Below are positions 34,868 to 44,196 of a DNA stretch of 64,000 nt, one piece after another; positions within the stretch are counted from its first letter, which is position 1; each line of letters opens with the position of its first letter. The notes under the pieces were generated by a model that was not told the origin of the DNA, made no database searches, and saw only the letters and a program-made list of their open reading frames with translations. This DNA is from a bacterium 1xD42-87. GTDB taxonomy: Bacteria > Bacillota > Clostridia > Lachnospirales > Lachnospiraceae. The stretch covers positions 62,001 to 126,000 of the forward strand of contig RAYM01000013.1 in the NCBI GenBank assembly GCA_003611805.1, in the 5' to 3' direction. The translations under genes were made by a program, and so were the position numbers.

Positions 34868-36160
34868 ATGGAACAATATGCGATTAAAGGTGGAAATCCG
34901 TTAGTCGGCGAGGTGGAAATCAGCGGTGCGAAAAATGCGGCGCTAGCGATTCTTGCAGCTGCCATTATGACGGACGAGACCGTATTGATAGAGAATGTGC
35001 CGGACGTCAGGGACACCAATGTCATGATGCAGGCCATGGAAAGTATTGGCGTAACGATTCACCGTATCGACAGGCATACAGTGAAGATCAACGCCTCGCA
35101 GGTCCACAATCTGGTGATTGAGGGTGACTATATCAAAAAAATCAGAGCCTCCTACTATCTTTTGGGGTCTCTGCTTGGCAAATACAGCAAGGCGGAGGTG
35201 GTTCTTCCGGGCGGCTGTAATATCGGGCTGCGTCCCATTGACCAGCATATCAAGGGATTTCGTGCACTTGGCGCTACAGTCGGAATCGGATATGGCAGGA
35301 TCAACGCCGAGGCGACGAAACTGAAAGGGAATCACATCTACATGGACGTGGTGACCGTGGGCGCGACCATGAATGTAATGATGGCGGCAGTGATGGCGGA
35401 GGGAACAACCGTGATTGAGAATGCGGCGAAGGAACCCCACGTCGTTGATCTGGCGAACTTTCTGAACAGTATGGGTGCGAACATCAAGGGCGCGGGTACG
35501 GATGTCATCCGTATTAAAGGCGTGTCGAAGCTGCACGGGACAGAGTATGGCATTATTCCCGACCAGATTGAGGCGGGTACCTTTATGTTTGCGGCGGCTG
35601 TGACGAAGGGCGACGTGACGGTGAAGAACGTGATCCCGAAGCATCTGGAATCCATCAGCGCGAAGCTTCTTGAGATCGGATGCGAGATTGAGGAGTCCGA
35701 CGATGCCGTGCGCGTGGTGGCGGCGAAGCCTCTGGGACATACCCACGTGAAGACGCTGCCTTATCCCGGATTTCCCACGGACATGCAGCCGCAGATTACG
35801 GTGGCGCTGGGGCTATCCGCGGGCACGAGCATTGTGACGGAGAGTATTTTCGAAAATCGGTTTAAATATGTGGACGAGTTGACCTGCATGGGTGCAAATA
35901 TCAAGGTGGAGAGCAATACCGCGATTATCGACGGCGTGTCCAAATATACCGGGGCGCATATTACGGCGCCGGATCTGAGGGCGGGAGCGGCGCTCGTTAT
36001 AGCGGCTCTGGCGGCGGATGGTATCAGCACAGTTGACGATATCAAGTATATCCAGCGCGGTTATGAGGACTTTCACCTAAAGCTGCAGCGTCTGGGGGCG
36101 CAGATTGATCTGGTGACCACAGACAGGGAACTGCAGAAATTTAAGTTGAAGGTCGGCTGA
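34868..36160 (+). CDS. murA: UDP-N-acetylglucosamine 1-carboxyvinyltransferase
   Basis: 430 residues, full family length. It catalyses the first committed step of peptidoglycan synthesis, adding enolpyruvate from PEP to UDP-GlcNAc. The N-terminal ISGAKNAALAILAA loop is typical. The catalytic cysteine is in PGGCNIG (C117), the residue fosfomycin attacks. RAGAALVIAALAA near the end matches the family. It has its own extended -10 promoter and no strong ribosome binding site (AAAGGCAAG lies far upstream). Confidence 0.95.
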   Translation: MEQYAIKGGNPLVGEVEISGAKNAALAILAAAIMTDETVLIENVPDVRDTNVMMQAMESIGVTIHRIDRHTVKINASQVHNLVIEGDYIKKIRASYYLLGSLLGKYSKAEVVLPGGCNIGLRPIDQHIKGFRALGATVGIGYGRINAEATKLKGNHIYMDVVTVGATMNVMMAAVMAEGTTVIENAAKEPHVVDLANFLNSMGANIKGAGTDVIRIKGVSKLHGTEYGIIPDQIEAGTFMFAAAVTKGDVTVKNVIPKHLESISAKLLEIGCEIEESDDAVRVVAAKPLGHTHVKTLPYPGFPTDMQPQITVALGLSAGTSIVTESIFENRFKYVDELTCMGANIKVESNTAIIDGVSKYTGAHITAPDLRAGAALVIAALAADGISTVDDIKYIQRGYEDFHLKLQRLGAQIDLVTTDRELQKFKLKVG

Positions 36161-36174
36161 CAGAGAGGAACATG

Positions 36175-36326
36175 GTTACAATTCACACCACGCCAGATTT
36201 CGCATCAATTTACGATTATTCAGTGTGAATTGCAACGATGATGCACACAAAATGCCCAAAAGCAGGCATTATGGCGCTGGCTCCGACACCATGCAGCAAG
36301 TGCATGGTGCGGGTGTGAAAAGTAAC
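36175..36326. repeat. Complex inverted-repeat block before the metK promoter
   Basis: GTTACAATTCACACC (36175-36189) is complementary, except for two central bases, to GGTGTGAAAAGTAAC (36312-36326), enclosing the block. A third related arm GTGTGAATTGCAAC lies at 36223-36236. Inside are perfect hairpins AATGCC/GGCATT (36251-36270) and CACCATGCA/TGCATGGTG (36287-36309). No open reading frame is present. It could be a structured RNA, a small non-autonomous mobile element or an end of one. Confidence 0.6.
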
Positions 36327-36365
36327 GGAACATGTGCACCTCCGGCATCGGATTATAAAAGGGTA

Positions 36366-36394
36366 TTGACATAGTCTGCAGATAGGTGTATGTT
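36366..36394 (+). promoter_or_regulatory. Promoter of the SAM riboswitch/metK transcript
   Basis: TTGACA (36366-36371) and TATGTT (36389-36394), 17-base spacer, about 38 bases before the aptamer. Confidence 0.75.
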
Positions 36395-36431
36395 TATTTA
36401 CAGATAAAATTTCATAGCGTGATGTCTTTCT

Positions 36432-36540
36432 CTTATTCAGAGTGGTGGAGATACATAGGATCGATGAAGCCACGGCAACCCCTGACAAGGAAGGTGCCAA
36501 CCTGAGCGAAGCTGTTTTGACAGCGTGATCGAACAATAAG
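36432..36540 (+). promoter_or_regulatory. SAM-I (S-box) riboswitch aptamer
   Basis: P1 is CTTATT (36432-36437) with AATAAG (36535-36540). The conserved S-box core is present in order: AGAGTGGTGGAG, GGATCGATGAAGCC, CGGCAACC, GGAAGGTGCCAA and TGATCGAA. Binding of S-adenosylmethionine stabilises P1 and lets the terminator at 36566 form. The 3' strand of P1 (AATAAGAGG) is otherwise free to pair with CCCCTTATT as an antiterminator. Confidence 0.95.
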
Positions 36541-36565
36541 AGGGTTTGATGCTTGTTAATCGGGT

Positions 36566-36597
36566 CCCCTTATTTCGAAGAGAAATAAGGGGATTTT
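36566..36597 (+). terminator. Riboswitch-controlled terminator
   Basis: CCCCTTATTTC (36566-36576) and GAAATAAGGGG (36582-36592), 11 bp perfect, then ATTTT. This is the expression platform of the SAM riboswitch. Confidence 0.93.
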
Positions 36598-36628
36598 AAA
36601 TGTACAACACACAAAAAGGAGAGGAAAA

Positions 36629-37810
36629 ATGGAAAAAAGATTATTTACATCCGAGTCTGTAACTGAAGGGCATCCTGACAAAGTCTGCGATGCGATTTCC
36701 GACGCGATTCTGGACGCCTGCATGGAAAAAGATCCCATGAGCCGTGTGGCATGTGAGACGGCGGTCTGCACCGGGTTTGTGCTGGTGACAGGCGAGATCA
36801 CCACCAATGCATATGTGGATATGCAGAAGGTTGTGCGTGATACCGTTCGGGAGATTGGATACACCAAGTCTGAGTACGGCTTTGACGCAAATACCTGTGC
36901 GGTGTTTGTGGCGATTGACGAGCAGTCTGCCGATATCGCCATGGGTGTGGACAAGGCTCTCGAGGCGAAGAAGGGCGAGCAGACGGACGATCTGGACACG
37001 GGCGCGGGCGATCAGGGTATGATGTTCGGTTACGCCACCAACGAGACTGAGGAGTACATGCCCTATCCGATCGATCTTGCACATAAGCTGGCGCTGCAGC
37101 TCACCAAGGTCCGCAAGGACGGCACGCTCAAGTATTTGAGACCCGACGGCAAGAGTCAGGTTTCCGTGGAGTACGACGAGGAGGGCAAGCCGGTTCGTCT
37201 GGAGGCGGTTGTGTTATCTACCCAGCATGACGATGATGTGACACAGGAGCAGATTCACGAGGATATCAAAAAGTACGTGTTTGATCCGGTTCTGCCGAAA
37301 GAGCTGGTGGACGACAAGACCAAATTCTTTATCAATCCTACGGGACGTTTCGTGATCGGCGGTCCTCACGGCGACGCGGGACTGACAGGACGTAAGATCA
37401 TCGTTGACACCTACGGCGGCTATGCGCGTCATGGCGGCGGCGCATTTTCCGGAAAGGACTGCACGAAGGTAGACCGCTCTGCGGCTTATGCTGCTCGTTA
37501 TGTAGCGAAGAATATCGTGGCGGCAGGCATCGCGGACAGGTGTGAGATTCAGCTTTCCTATGCGATCGGTGTAGCGCAGCCTACTTCCGTAATGGTAGAT
37601 ACCTTCGGTACCGGCAAGATTGCGGATGACAAGCTGGTGGAGATCGTGCGCGAGAACTTTGACTTAAGACCGGCTGGCATTATCAAGATGCTTGACCTCC
37701 GCCGCCCGATCTACAAGCAGACCGCGGCTTACGGACATTTTGGGCGCAATGATCTGGATCTGCCCTGGGAGAAGCTTGACAAGGTGGATGCGCTTAAGAA
37801 ATACCTGTAA
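36629..37810 (+). CDS. metK: S-adenosylmethionine synthetase
   Basis: 393 residues. It makes SAM from methionine and ATP, so the SAM riboswitch upstream gives direct product feedback. Motifs are [17 protein letters not shown] (ATP/methionine site), the conserved [12 protein letters not shown] and the P-loop-like GGGAFSGKD. The start follows AAAGGAGAGG. A terminator lies just downstream, so it is a single-gene unit. Confidence 0.97.
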   Translation: MEKRLFTSESVTEGHPDKVCDAISDAILDACMEKDPMSRVACETAVCTGFVLVTGEITTNAYVDMQKVVRDTVREIGYTKSEYGFDANTCAVFVAIDEQSADIAMGVDKALEAKKGEQTDDLDTGAGDQGMMFGYATNETEEYMPYPIDLAHKLALQLTKVRKDGTLKYLRPDGKSQVSVEYDEEGKPVRLEAVVLSTQHDDDVTQEQIHEDIKKYVFDPVLPKELVDDKTKFFINPTGRFVIGGPHGDAGLTGRKIIVDTYGGYARHGGGAFSGKDCTKVDRSAAYAARYVAKNIVAAGIADRCEIQLSYAIGVAQPTSVMVDTFGTGKIADDKLVEIVRENFDLRPAGIIKMLDLRRPIYKQTAAYGHFGRNDLDLPWEKLDKVDALKKYL

Positions 37811-37850
37811 ATATATGACGTAAATGTCACAAACAGAAAATAGAAAGGGT

Positions 37851-37880
37851 CCCCGTGCCGGAATGGTGCGGGGGCTTTTT
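37851..37880 (+). terminator. Terminator of metK
   Basis: CCCCGTGCC (37851-37859) pairs with GGTGCGGGG (37865-37873) with two G-T pairs, followed by GGCTTTTT. Confidence 0.75.
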
Positions 37881-37927
37881 GGAATATGAATCGGGCAGCC
37901 CCGTTATAATGCGAAAGGATGAAAAAG

Positions 37928-38770
37928 ATGGAATATCAGAAATTATTTGAGCGGATCAAAAGAACGGCAGTCATAACAAACTATGAGCAGGCAGACGGGG
38001 AACTGTCGGTCGGAAGAAGTAAATTCGGTGGGAAACCGCATCTGCCCGAAGGCTTTGTGTGGCCTTATTACGAGGGAGAGGACGGTCTTGACGGCACCGT
38101 GAAAAACAGACCGCTTTCTTTTCTGGCGCAGATCAATCTGGAGGAGATTGGCGAGTATGAAAAAGAGAACGAATTGCCGCACAGCGGAATGCTGTATTTC
38201 TTCTACGAGCTGTGTACGATGAGATGGGGATTTGACCCGAAGGACAGAGGATGCGCCAGGGCCTTTTGGGTGGAGAACCCGGATGGCTTACAGTCCACTG
38301 CGTTTCCGAAAGATCTGGAGGCGGATTTTATTCTGCCGGAATTTGCGCTGTCCTTTGAGAGTAAGGTGGAGCTGCCGAATTATGAAGAACTTGCAGAGCG
38401 GGAAACGGATGTTGACTGGGACGATTACAATGAGGAGAAGGTGCTGTGCGGCTATGAGGACTCGGAGGATGAGGAGCTGTCTAAACTGTTAGGTTACGCC
38501 AACCTGATTCAGGGAGATATGACCTTTGAATGTGCGGAAATCGATCATGGAATTTATTGTGGCGACGTGCCAAAACTTTCAGATGAGCAGAGAGAACAAC
38601 TGCTGGCTGACAGTAATGAGTGGGTGCTGCTGTTTCAAATGTCCACGGTGACAGGTGAAGATTATGAATTGATGTTCGGCGATTGCGGAAGCATTTATTT
38701 CTATATTAAAAAGAAGGATCTGCGGGAGAGGAATTTTGATAACGTGTGGCTTATTCTGCAGTGCTTTTAA
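37928..38770 (+). CDS. DUF1963 (YwqG-like) protein
   Basis: 280 residues. It matches DUF1963: KFGGKPHLPEGFVWP, then LSFLAQINLEEI, GMLYFFYE and the C-terminal LLFQMSTV ... FGDCGSIYFYI. These proteins are probably cytoplasmic and have no established role. The ATG at 37928 is placed well after AAAGGAT; the ATG at 37919 overlaps that site. A TATAAT at 37905 is so close that a transcript from it would be almost leaderless, so readthrough from elsewhere is possible. Confidence 0.85.
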   Translation: MEYQKLFERIKRTAVITNYEQADGELSVGRSKFGGKPHLPEGFVWPYYEGEDGLDGTVKNRPLSFLAQINLEEIGEYEKENELPHSGMLYFFYELCTMRWGFDPKDRGCARAFWVENPDGLQSTAFPKDLEADFILPEFALSFESKVELPNYEELAERETDVDWDDYNEEKVLCGYEDSEDEELSKLLGYANLIQGDMTFECAEIDHGIYCGDVPKLSDEQREQLLADSNEWVLLFQMSTVTGEDYELMFGDCGSIYFYIKKKDLRERNFDNVWLILQCF

Positions 38771-38902
38771 GGACAAAAGATTGACCAATTTATGGATTAC
38801 ATGTAAAATATTGTGGTAGAAAAGTCGATACATATTTGAAAGTATGTATATGTTTCAAAAGAGTAATTTAGGTATGAATTGTGAGAACTGGGGGCGGTGA
38901 AT

Positions 38903-40177
38903 ATGTACAGGAATTGGAAGAACGCGGCGGCAATGGGTCTGGCGGTAATGCTCGGGTGTATGATGCCGATGAGTACGATGCTGGCGGCGGAGACGGAGGC
39001 AGAGACCGGGGCGGGTTCTGCGGACGGTGATGTGGTTTATGGCGATGAGACCGCTGCGGACATTGGAGATGCTGCCAGTGAAGAGAATGGGAGTGCGCCG
39101 GACGGGGAAAATGTGCCGGAAGCCGGGAGTTTGCCGAACGGGGAGAATGCATCGGAAGCCGGGAGTTTACCGAACGGGGAGGATGTACCGGAGGACGCAG
39201 ACGTTTCCGGCGGGGAGAATACCTTGGAAAACGGGGGCGTGACGAACGGGGAAAATACACCGGAGGATGAGAATGTGCCGGATGCGGAGACACCGGGCGG
39301 TGAGAATGCTGACGGAATCGGTGATGCCGGTGTTTTGAGCGCACCGCCAGCAAAATCCGGCGCCGGGACGGAAGACGCAGAAGATGCGGGGAGCGTAAAC
39401 GCGCTTGAGATCATCATCAAAAGAGACGGAGAAAATGTGGCATGTCCGCTGGGCGGAGAGGTTACTTTCGAGTACGTCAATAACTGGGGGACGCTGTTTG
39501 AAGTGTATGTCGATCAGAGTGACGAGAGCGTTTCTGTTTACTCTTATATGGATAAAGTGACGGACATGGAAGCCGGGGCGGCGACGGAAGAACAGGTGGC
39601 TGACTGGCCTGATAAGAAGTGGGGAGGGAAACAGACGCCGCCTATGAGCTTTGAACCTTTAAATGAGGGCTGCTATGTCATATATGTAAAAGTGGAAGCG
39701 GGGGGACAGACCTGCTACGCCCGCTCAAACGGTGTCGTAGTGGACACCAAATCGCCCGCCATAAAAGGTGTCGAGGAGGGCATGACCTATTCGGAGGGAA
39801 CGCTGTTTCAGGTGGAGGACGCCAATCTGGATTATGTTCTGGTGAATGAGCAGCCGGCAGTTTCGGAAAACGGAAATTATAAGGTGGCGGCAAACGGTAC
39901 GTCCTGCGTGATCAGAGCGAAAGACAAGGCGGGAAATGAAACGGTCCGCAGCATTATCGTATCGGGAACCGAGACGCCGGAACCGTCAGAGCCGGAGGAA
40001 CCGGGAACGCCGGACGACAGCAAAGTCATTTCCGAGAGCGGAGAATATACGCTGAAAGCGGGTGTGACATATCATCTGGCGGAAGGTAATTGGAAAGTAG
40101 ACGGCGACAAGTCGGTATATCGGGGCGGTAATGATTTTTATGTCGCGGCTGACGGCAGTTATAAATTTACAAAATAG
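38903..40177 (+). CDS. Secreted Ig-like domain protein
   Basis: About 424 residues. A signal peptide (MYRNWKNAAAMGLAVMLG..., cleavage near MLAAE) precedes an acidic low-complexity region to about residue 165, with five degenerate 12-residue repeats. Two beta-rich parts follow; the second (VVVDTKSPAIKGVEEGMTYS ... VIRAKDKAGNETVRSIIV) is a bacterial Ig-like fold. A Pro/Glu linker and a short ending (YHLAEGNWKVDGD) close it. No cell wall anchor motif is seen. GTG 38897 is an alternative start. It is the first gene of the signalling cluster and a plausible extracellular partner of the FecR-domain protein downstream. Confidence 0.75.
   Translation: MYRNWKNAAAMGLAVMLGCMMPMSTMLAAETEAETGAGSADGDVVYGDETAADIGDAASEENGSAPDGENVPEAGSLPNGENASEAGSLPNGEDVPEDADVSGGENTLENGGVTNGENTPEDENVPDAETPGGENADGIGDAGVLSAPPAKSGAGTEDAEDAGSVNALEIIIKRDGENVACPLGGEVTFEYVNNWGTLFEVYVDQSDESVSVYSYMDKVTDMEAGAATEEQVADWPDKKWGGKQTPPMSFEPLNEGCYVIYVKVEAGGQTCYARSNGVVVDTKSPAIKGVEEGMTYSEGTLFQVEDANLDYVLVNEQPAVSENGNYKVAANGTSCVIRAKDKAGNETVRSIIVSGTETPEPSEPEEPGTPDDSKVISESGEYTLKAGVTYHLAEGNWKVDGDKSVYRGGNDFYVAADGSYKFTK
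39104..39283 (+). repeat. 36-bp degenerate tandem repeat, five units, in frame
   Basis: Units start at 39104, 39140, 39176, 39212 and 39248, each beginning GGGGA and encoding 12 residues of the type GENxPEAGSLPN. The first two are nearly identical and the later ones diverged. Confidence 0.75.
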
Positions 40178-40210
40178 AAGAAAAGCAGTTTGAAAAGAGG
40201 GGCGGATTCA

Positions 40211-41521
40211 ATGATGCAGAAACTGATGTCAAATAAGAAGATCATAATTTGTGCCTGTGCCGCGGTGGCTGTGACTGCTGTGGTGGTAATTGCACTATTG
40301 TTTAATAAAGAAGAAGCGTTTCGGTCCATAATGGTCTATGATGTGAAAGGAAGCGCCGTGATCGAGCGTGAGACTGTGGGAGCCATGAACGCGGCGGAAA
40401 ACCTGTATCTGGAATCCGGCGACCGTGTCAGTGTAGCGGCAGATTCCAGTATGCGCATGAAACTGGATGACGATAAGTATGTGATGGCGGAGCCGGATAC
40501 GGTCTTTTCCGTGGAAGCGGAAGGGACGGAGGCGGATTCCAGGACCAGGATATGTCTGGAACAGGGTGCCATTACCAACGAGATTCGGCACCCGCTCAGC
40601 GAAGGTTCCCAGTATGAGACTTCCACACCCAATTCCGTGATGGCGGTCCGCGGTACAATCTACCGTGTGGAATTGTCTGTGGATGAAAACGGAGATCAGA
40701 ATACAAAGCTATGCTGCTTTCAGGGAAAAGTCGCAACGAAACCTGTTCTTTCGGACGGCACTTACGGGGAAGAAATATTGGTTCCGGCAGGCAGCGAATT
40801 GGTCGTATACCAGGATGGGACTATGGGTGAAGTAAGCGGTATTGCATATGATGAACTCCCCAGGCAGGCAGTCGTAAATCTGCTGGACATGATGGAGAAT
40901 GGGCAGGAAGTGTCGGGTATCTCCGAGGAGGAACTGACGCAGTTCGCCTCCGAAAAGGAAGACGCCGGTGAAGCGCCGGAGAGCGGGGACGAACAGGAAC
41001 AGCAGCCTGAGAATGAGCGGACGGAGCAGTCAGCAGCATCGGAAGAGCCGGTAAGCGCCGCAGATACACAGATACATACAAAGATAGATGCGGCAAAGAA
41101 TGTTCCGGTTCAATCGTCCATGGGAAAGCCGCAGGCTCCCGCGATTAAGCCGACGGATGGACAGCCCGCGCCTCAGCCGCAGGCTCCGCTCATACAGCCT
41201 CAAAGACCGGCGGAACCGGTGAACAGCGGCAGCGTGAATCAGGGCAGTACAGAGGGAAATGATTTCCAGAACGAAAATGCCGGAAATGGTTCGGACGAAG
41301 ACAAATCGAATGAAGATAAGAAGGACGAGGATAAGGATAAGCCGTCAAAGCCCAGGACTTACAAGGTGACATTTATGTATCAGGGCGAGGTGTTTGCAAC
41401 ACAGACAGTTGAGCGCGGAAAGACAGCCGCAGCGCCTGTGCTTGCTCCTGCACAGAACGGTGCGTGGGACTTCGATTTTGGAACCAAGATCAAGGCGGAT
41501 GTGACGGTATCCTGGAAATAG
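40211..41521 (+). CDS. FecR-domain membrane protein with InlB-like repeat
   Basis: About 436 residues: a short cytoplasmic start, one membrane helix (IICACAAVAVTAVVVIALLF), an extracellular FecR domain (about 45-215; VKGSAVIERE, LESGDRVSVAADSSMRMKL, TPNSVMAVRGTIYRVE), a Gln/Pro/Glu-rich linker and a final YKVTFMYQGEVFATQTVERG module like the Listeria-Bacteroides beta-grasp repeat. FecR domains transmit surface signals, often to sigma factors, but none is nearby; the next gene is a cyclase. The ATG follows AGAGGGGCGG, with ATG 40214 an equal option. Confidence 0.85.
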   Translation: MMQKLMSNKKIIICACAAVAVTAVVVIALLFNKEEAFRSIMVYDVKGSAVIERETVGAMNAAENLYLESGDRVSVAADSSMRMKLDDDKYVMAEPDTVFSVEAEGTEADSRTRICLEQGAITNEIRHPLSEGSQYETSTPNSVMAVRGTIYRVELSVDENGDQNTKLCCFQGKVATKPVLSDGTYGEEILVPAGSELVVYQDGTMGEVSGIAYDELPRQAVVNLLDMMENGQEVSGISEEELTQFASEKEDAGEAPESGDEQEQQPENERTEQSAASEEPVSAADTQIHTKIDAAKNVPVQSSMGKPQAPAIKPTDGQPAPQPQAPLIQPQRPAEPVNSGSVNQGSTEGNDFQNENAGNGSDEDKSNEDKKDEDKDKPSKPRTYKVTFMYQGEVFATQTVERGKTAAAPVLAPAQNGAWDFDFGTKIKADVTVSWK

Positions 41522-41558
41522 CGGGGATTGATTTGAGAGGGACAGTAGATAAAAAGTG

Positions 41559-43364
41559 ATGAAATATCTGGGCAAAATGAAAACGGCGGCGGTTACTGCC
41601 GCCGTTATTCTGATATCTTTCGCATTTCTGTATTTTGGCACGGCGGTTTTTTTCGATATCGGAGTTTCCGACTGGCTGAACCAGAGGGAGAGCGTTACCA
41701 ACAAAAAAATTTATATTATAGGCATTGACGATAAGACGCTGGAAAAATATGGTCCCGTCAACACCTGGAGCAGGGAGATACCGGCGAGACTGGTATCTGT
41801 GCTGAACGGTGTGGAAGGTGCACGCCCGGCTGTGATCGGATTCGATGTGATCTACAGCGAGGAGGCGGTCCGGGAGGCGGATGATTACTTTGCAAATGTC
41901 TGCGCGGAAGCCGGAAACGTTGTTGCGGCGATGAGCTTTTCCTTTAAGGAGCAGCCGGAACGGGGAGAGGACGGCAGGATTGTCTACAATCCCTATCACG
42001 TAGACTATGTGATCGAGCCGTATGACAGTCTGAAAAATGGAGTCATGTGCGGTTTTGCCAACACTTTCGTAGATACGGACGGCTATGTTCGGCAGGCTAT
42101 GGCTTATCTGGATTACGAGGGGGAGAGGGCGTACAGTCTTTCCGTCCAGGTTTATAAAATCTATCGGGAAAGCCGGGGTGAAGAGGCGGTATTTCCGAAC
42201 GTATATGGGAGAAATAACCGGTTCTATTTCACTTATTCCGGCAAGGCGGGAGGCTACAGTGTAGTTTCCATGGCGGATGTGCTGGACGGCACGGTGAATC
42301 CCGCAATTTTTCAGGATGCGGTTGTGCTGGTGGGCGCCTATGCCGTCGGCATGCAGGACGCCTATATGCCGGCAATAGCCCACAACAGCCAGATGTACGG
42401 GGTGGAGATACATGCCAACATCATAGAAGCGCTGCTGGAGGGAAAGACACAGCTTCCGATATCGCCCCTGCTCTATGCGCTGGCGGCGGCGCTTTTGTGC
42501 GGCGTATTTTATGTGTGCAGCGAAAAAATGCGGATGTTGTATTCCACGATTCTGCTTGCCGCGCTGACCGTTCTTGATCTTGTCTTTGTGAAGGTCATGT
42601 ATGGGAGCGGATGGGTTGTTCCGACGATTCTTCTGCCTGCCTGCCTGCTGGTTATCTGGCTGGTACAGATGGTGCGCAGATATCTGGCGGAGATTATGCG
42701 CAGACGGCGGGTGATCAATGTCTTTAAACAGTATGTTGCGCCCCAGGTGGTGGACAAGATCAGCAAGGATAAAGATTTTGAGCTGGTGATCGGCGGGGAG
42801 AACCGTCATATTGCGGTGCTGTTTGTGGATATCAGAGGATTTACGACCATGTCGGAGAGTCTGAAGCCGGAGGAAGTGGTGGAAATTCTGAATGAGTATC
42901 TGGGTCTCACCACGCAGGCGATTTTCGATAACGGCGGTACCCTCGACAAGTTTGTGGGGGACGCGACTATGGCGGTGTTCAACGCGCCTTTCGATCTGGA
43001 CGACTATATTTTCCGCGCCGTCGCCACCGCATGGGACATGCAGGCGGGAGCGGACAGGATTGCAGAGAAGTTCTGTGAGAGATACGGCAAGAGCGTCTCC
43101 TTCGGAATCGGCGTCAACTGCGGCAATGCCGTTGTGGGAAATATCGGCTGCGATTTCCGAATGGACTATACGGCAATCGGAGATACTGTCAATACGGCGG
43201 CGAGATTGGAGAGCAATGCCAAACCGGGACAGATTCTGATCAGTAAGGAAGTTTATGAGGCGGTAAAAGACAGAGTTGCCGTGACGCCGATCGGGGAGAT
43301 TCCTTTGAAAGGAAAGAGCAAGGGCGTCTTTGTGTATCAAATAGATGGAGTGAAAAGTGATTAG
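41559..43364 (+). CDS. CHASE2-class III adenylate/guanylate cyclase
   Basis: About 601 residues: an N-terminal membrane helix, an extracellular CHASE2 sensor (about 35-285; IIGIDDKTLEKYGP, RPAVIGFDVIYSE), three membrane helices (about 300-370), then the class III cyclase domain (about 410-590). Both metal aspartates are present (FVDIRGFT, VGDATMAVF), as are a Lys in LDKFVGD and the DYTAIGDTVNTAARLE signature. It should make cAMP (or cGMP) in response to an outside signal. GTG 41556 immediately precedes the ATG. It lies in a signalling operon with FecR upstream and an HD-GYP protein downstream. Confidence 0.92.
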   Translation: MKYLGKMKTAAVTAAVILISFAFLYFGTAVFFDIGVSDWLNQRESVTNKKIYIIGIDDKTLEKYGPVNTWSREIPARLVSVLNGVEGARPAVIGFDVIYSEEAVREADDYFANVCAEAGNVVAAMSFSFKEQPERGEDGRIVYNPYHVDYVIEPYDSLKNGVMCGFANTFVDTDGYVRQAMAYLDYEGERAYSLSVQVYKIYRESRGEEAVFPNVYGRNNRFYFTYSGKAGGYSVVSMADVLDGTVNPAIFQDAVVLVGAYAVGMQDAYMPAIAHNSQMYGVEIHANIIEALLEGKTQLPISPLLYALAAALLCGVFYVCSEKMRMLYSTILLAALTVLDLVFVKVMYGSGWVVPTILLPACLLVIWLVQMVRRYLAEIMRRRRVINVFKQYVAPQVVDKISKDKDFELVIGGENRHIAVLFVDIRGFTTMSESLKPEEVVEILNEYLGLTTQAIFDNGGTLDKFVGDATMAVFNAPFDLDDYIFRAVATAWDMQAGADRIAEKFCERYGKSVSFGIGVNCGNAVVGNIGCDFRMDYTAIGDTVNTAARLESNAKPGQILISKEVYEAVKDRVAVTPIGEIPLKGKSKGVFVYQIDGVKSD

Positions 43365-44196
43365 AATGAGTAAATTATATTTGGTTCCTGACAGGAAAGA
43401 CATGGAGCGGATGTGCGGTCTGGCGGCAGCGTACGGATGCGCGTTTGAATACAATGATTTTTATATGGCGAAGGTCATGGATGACTCCGCAGAGCAGGAG
43501 CGGATCATCGCGGATTACAGAAAGTACAGAGACGGATGTTCCGAAAAGGGCTCCATGGAAAATGGATTCTGCGGCGACACCATGCACGGGGCGTTCTTGG
43601 ATGTGACGATCCACAGTGATGACCCGCTGATCCGTGACGCATCCATGCTGCGGGTGCGCCAGTCCATGGAATTGGCGAAAAATATGGGATTAAAGGGTGT
43701 TGTGTTCCACACGGGACGGCTGGGCGGCTTTCGGGCGGCGGGTTATCTGAGAAACTGGCGGGACAGAAACGAAGCGTTTTTCACGGAAATTGCGCATCAA
43801 TATCCAGGACAGCAGATTTATATGGAGAACATGTTTGACGAAGTGCCTGATATACTGGCGGGGCTGGCGGAAAAGATGCGGGACATAAAAAATTTCGGGG
43901 TTTGTCTGGATTATGCCCACGCCATGCTGTCAAAGTGTACGGGACGGGAGTGGATTGAGACGCTGGCGCCTTATATCCGCCATATACACATCAATGACAA
44001 CGATCTGCAAAACGATCTGCATTTGGCAGTGGGCGCAGGTAAACTTGACTGGCAGGAATTTGACAGGCTGATCAGACAGTGCGGGATAGAAGCGCCGGTG
44101 CTGGTGGAAGTGAACGGTTACGCAGCGCAGAAGGAATCGCTTCAGTACATGAAGAGCAACGGGATTTATCCAATGGAAAGGGAGAGGGACAAGTGA
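43357..44196 (+). CDS. Sugar phosphate isomerase/epimerase-like TIM-barrel protein
   Basis: 279 residues. It fits the AP endonuclease 2/xylose isomerase-like TIM barrel: DTMHGAFLDVTIHS, GVVFHTGRLGG, IYMENMFDE, GVCLDYAHAMLS, IRHIHINDND and APVLVEVNG. The His/Glu/Asp residues at strand ends would bind a metal. The GTG start 6 bases after GGAG overlaps the cyclase stop by 8 bases; ATG 43366 is the alternative. The substrate is unknown, and its place inside a nucleotide-signalling operon is unexpected. Confidence 0.8.
   Translation: MIRMSKLYLVPDRKDMERMCGLAAAYGCAFEYNDFYMAKVMDDSAEQERIIADYRKYRDGCSEKGSMENGFCGDTMHGAFLDVTIHSDDPLIRDASMLRVRQSMELAKNMGLKGVVFHTGRLGGFRAAGYLRNWRDRNEAFFTEIAHQYPGQQIYMENMFDEVPDILAGLAEKMRDIKNFGVCLDYAHAMLSKCTGREWIETLAPYIRHIHINDNDLQNDLHLAVGAGKLDWQEFDRLIRQCGIEAPVLVEVNGYAAQKESLQYMKSNGIYPMERERDK

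Noticed and set aside
41490..43454. 654-codon minus-strand frame opposite the CHASE2 cyclase
   Set aside because: Antisense shadow of a gene with complete catalytic motifs; no family resemblance and no start signal.
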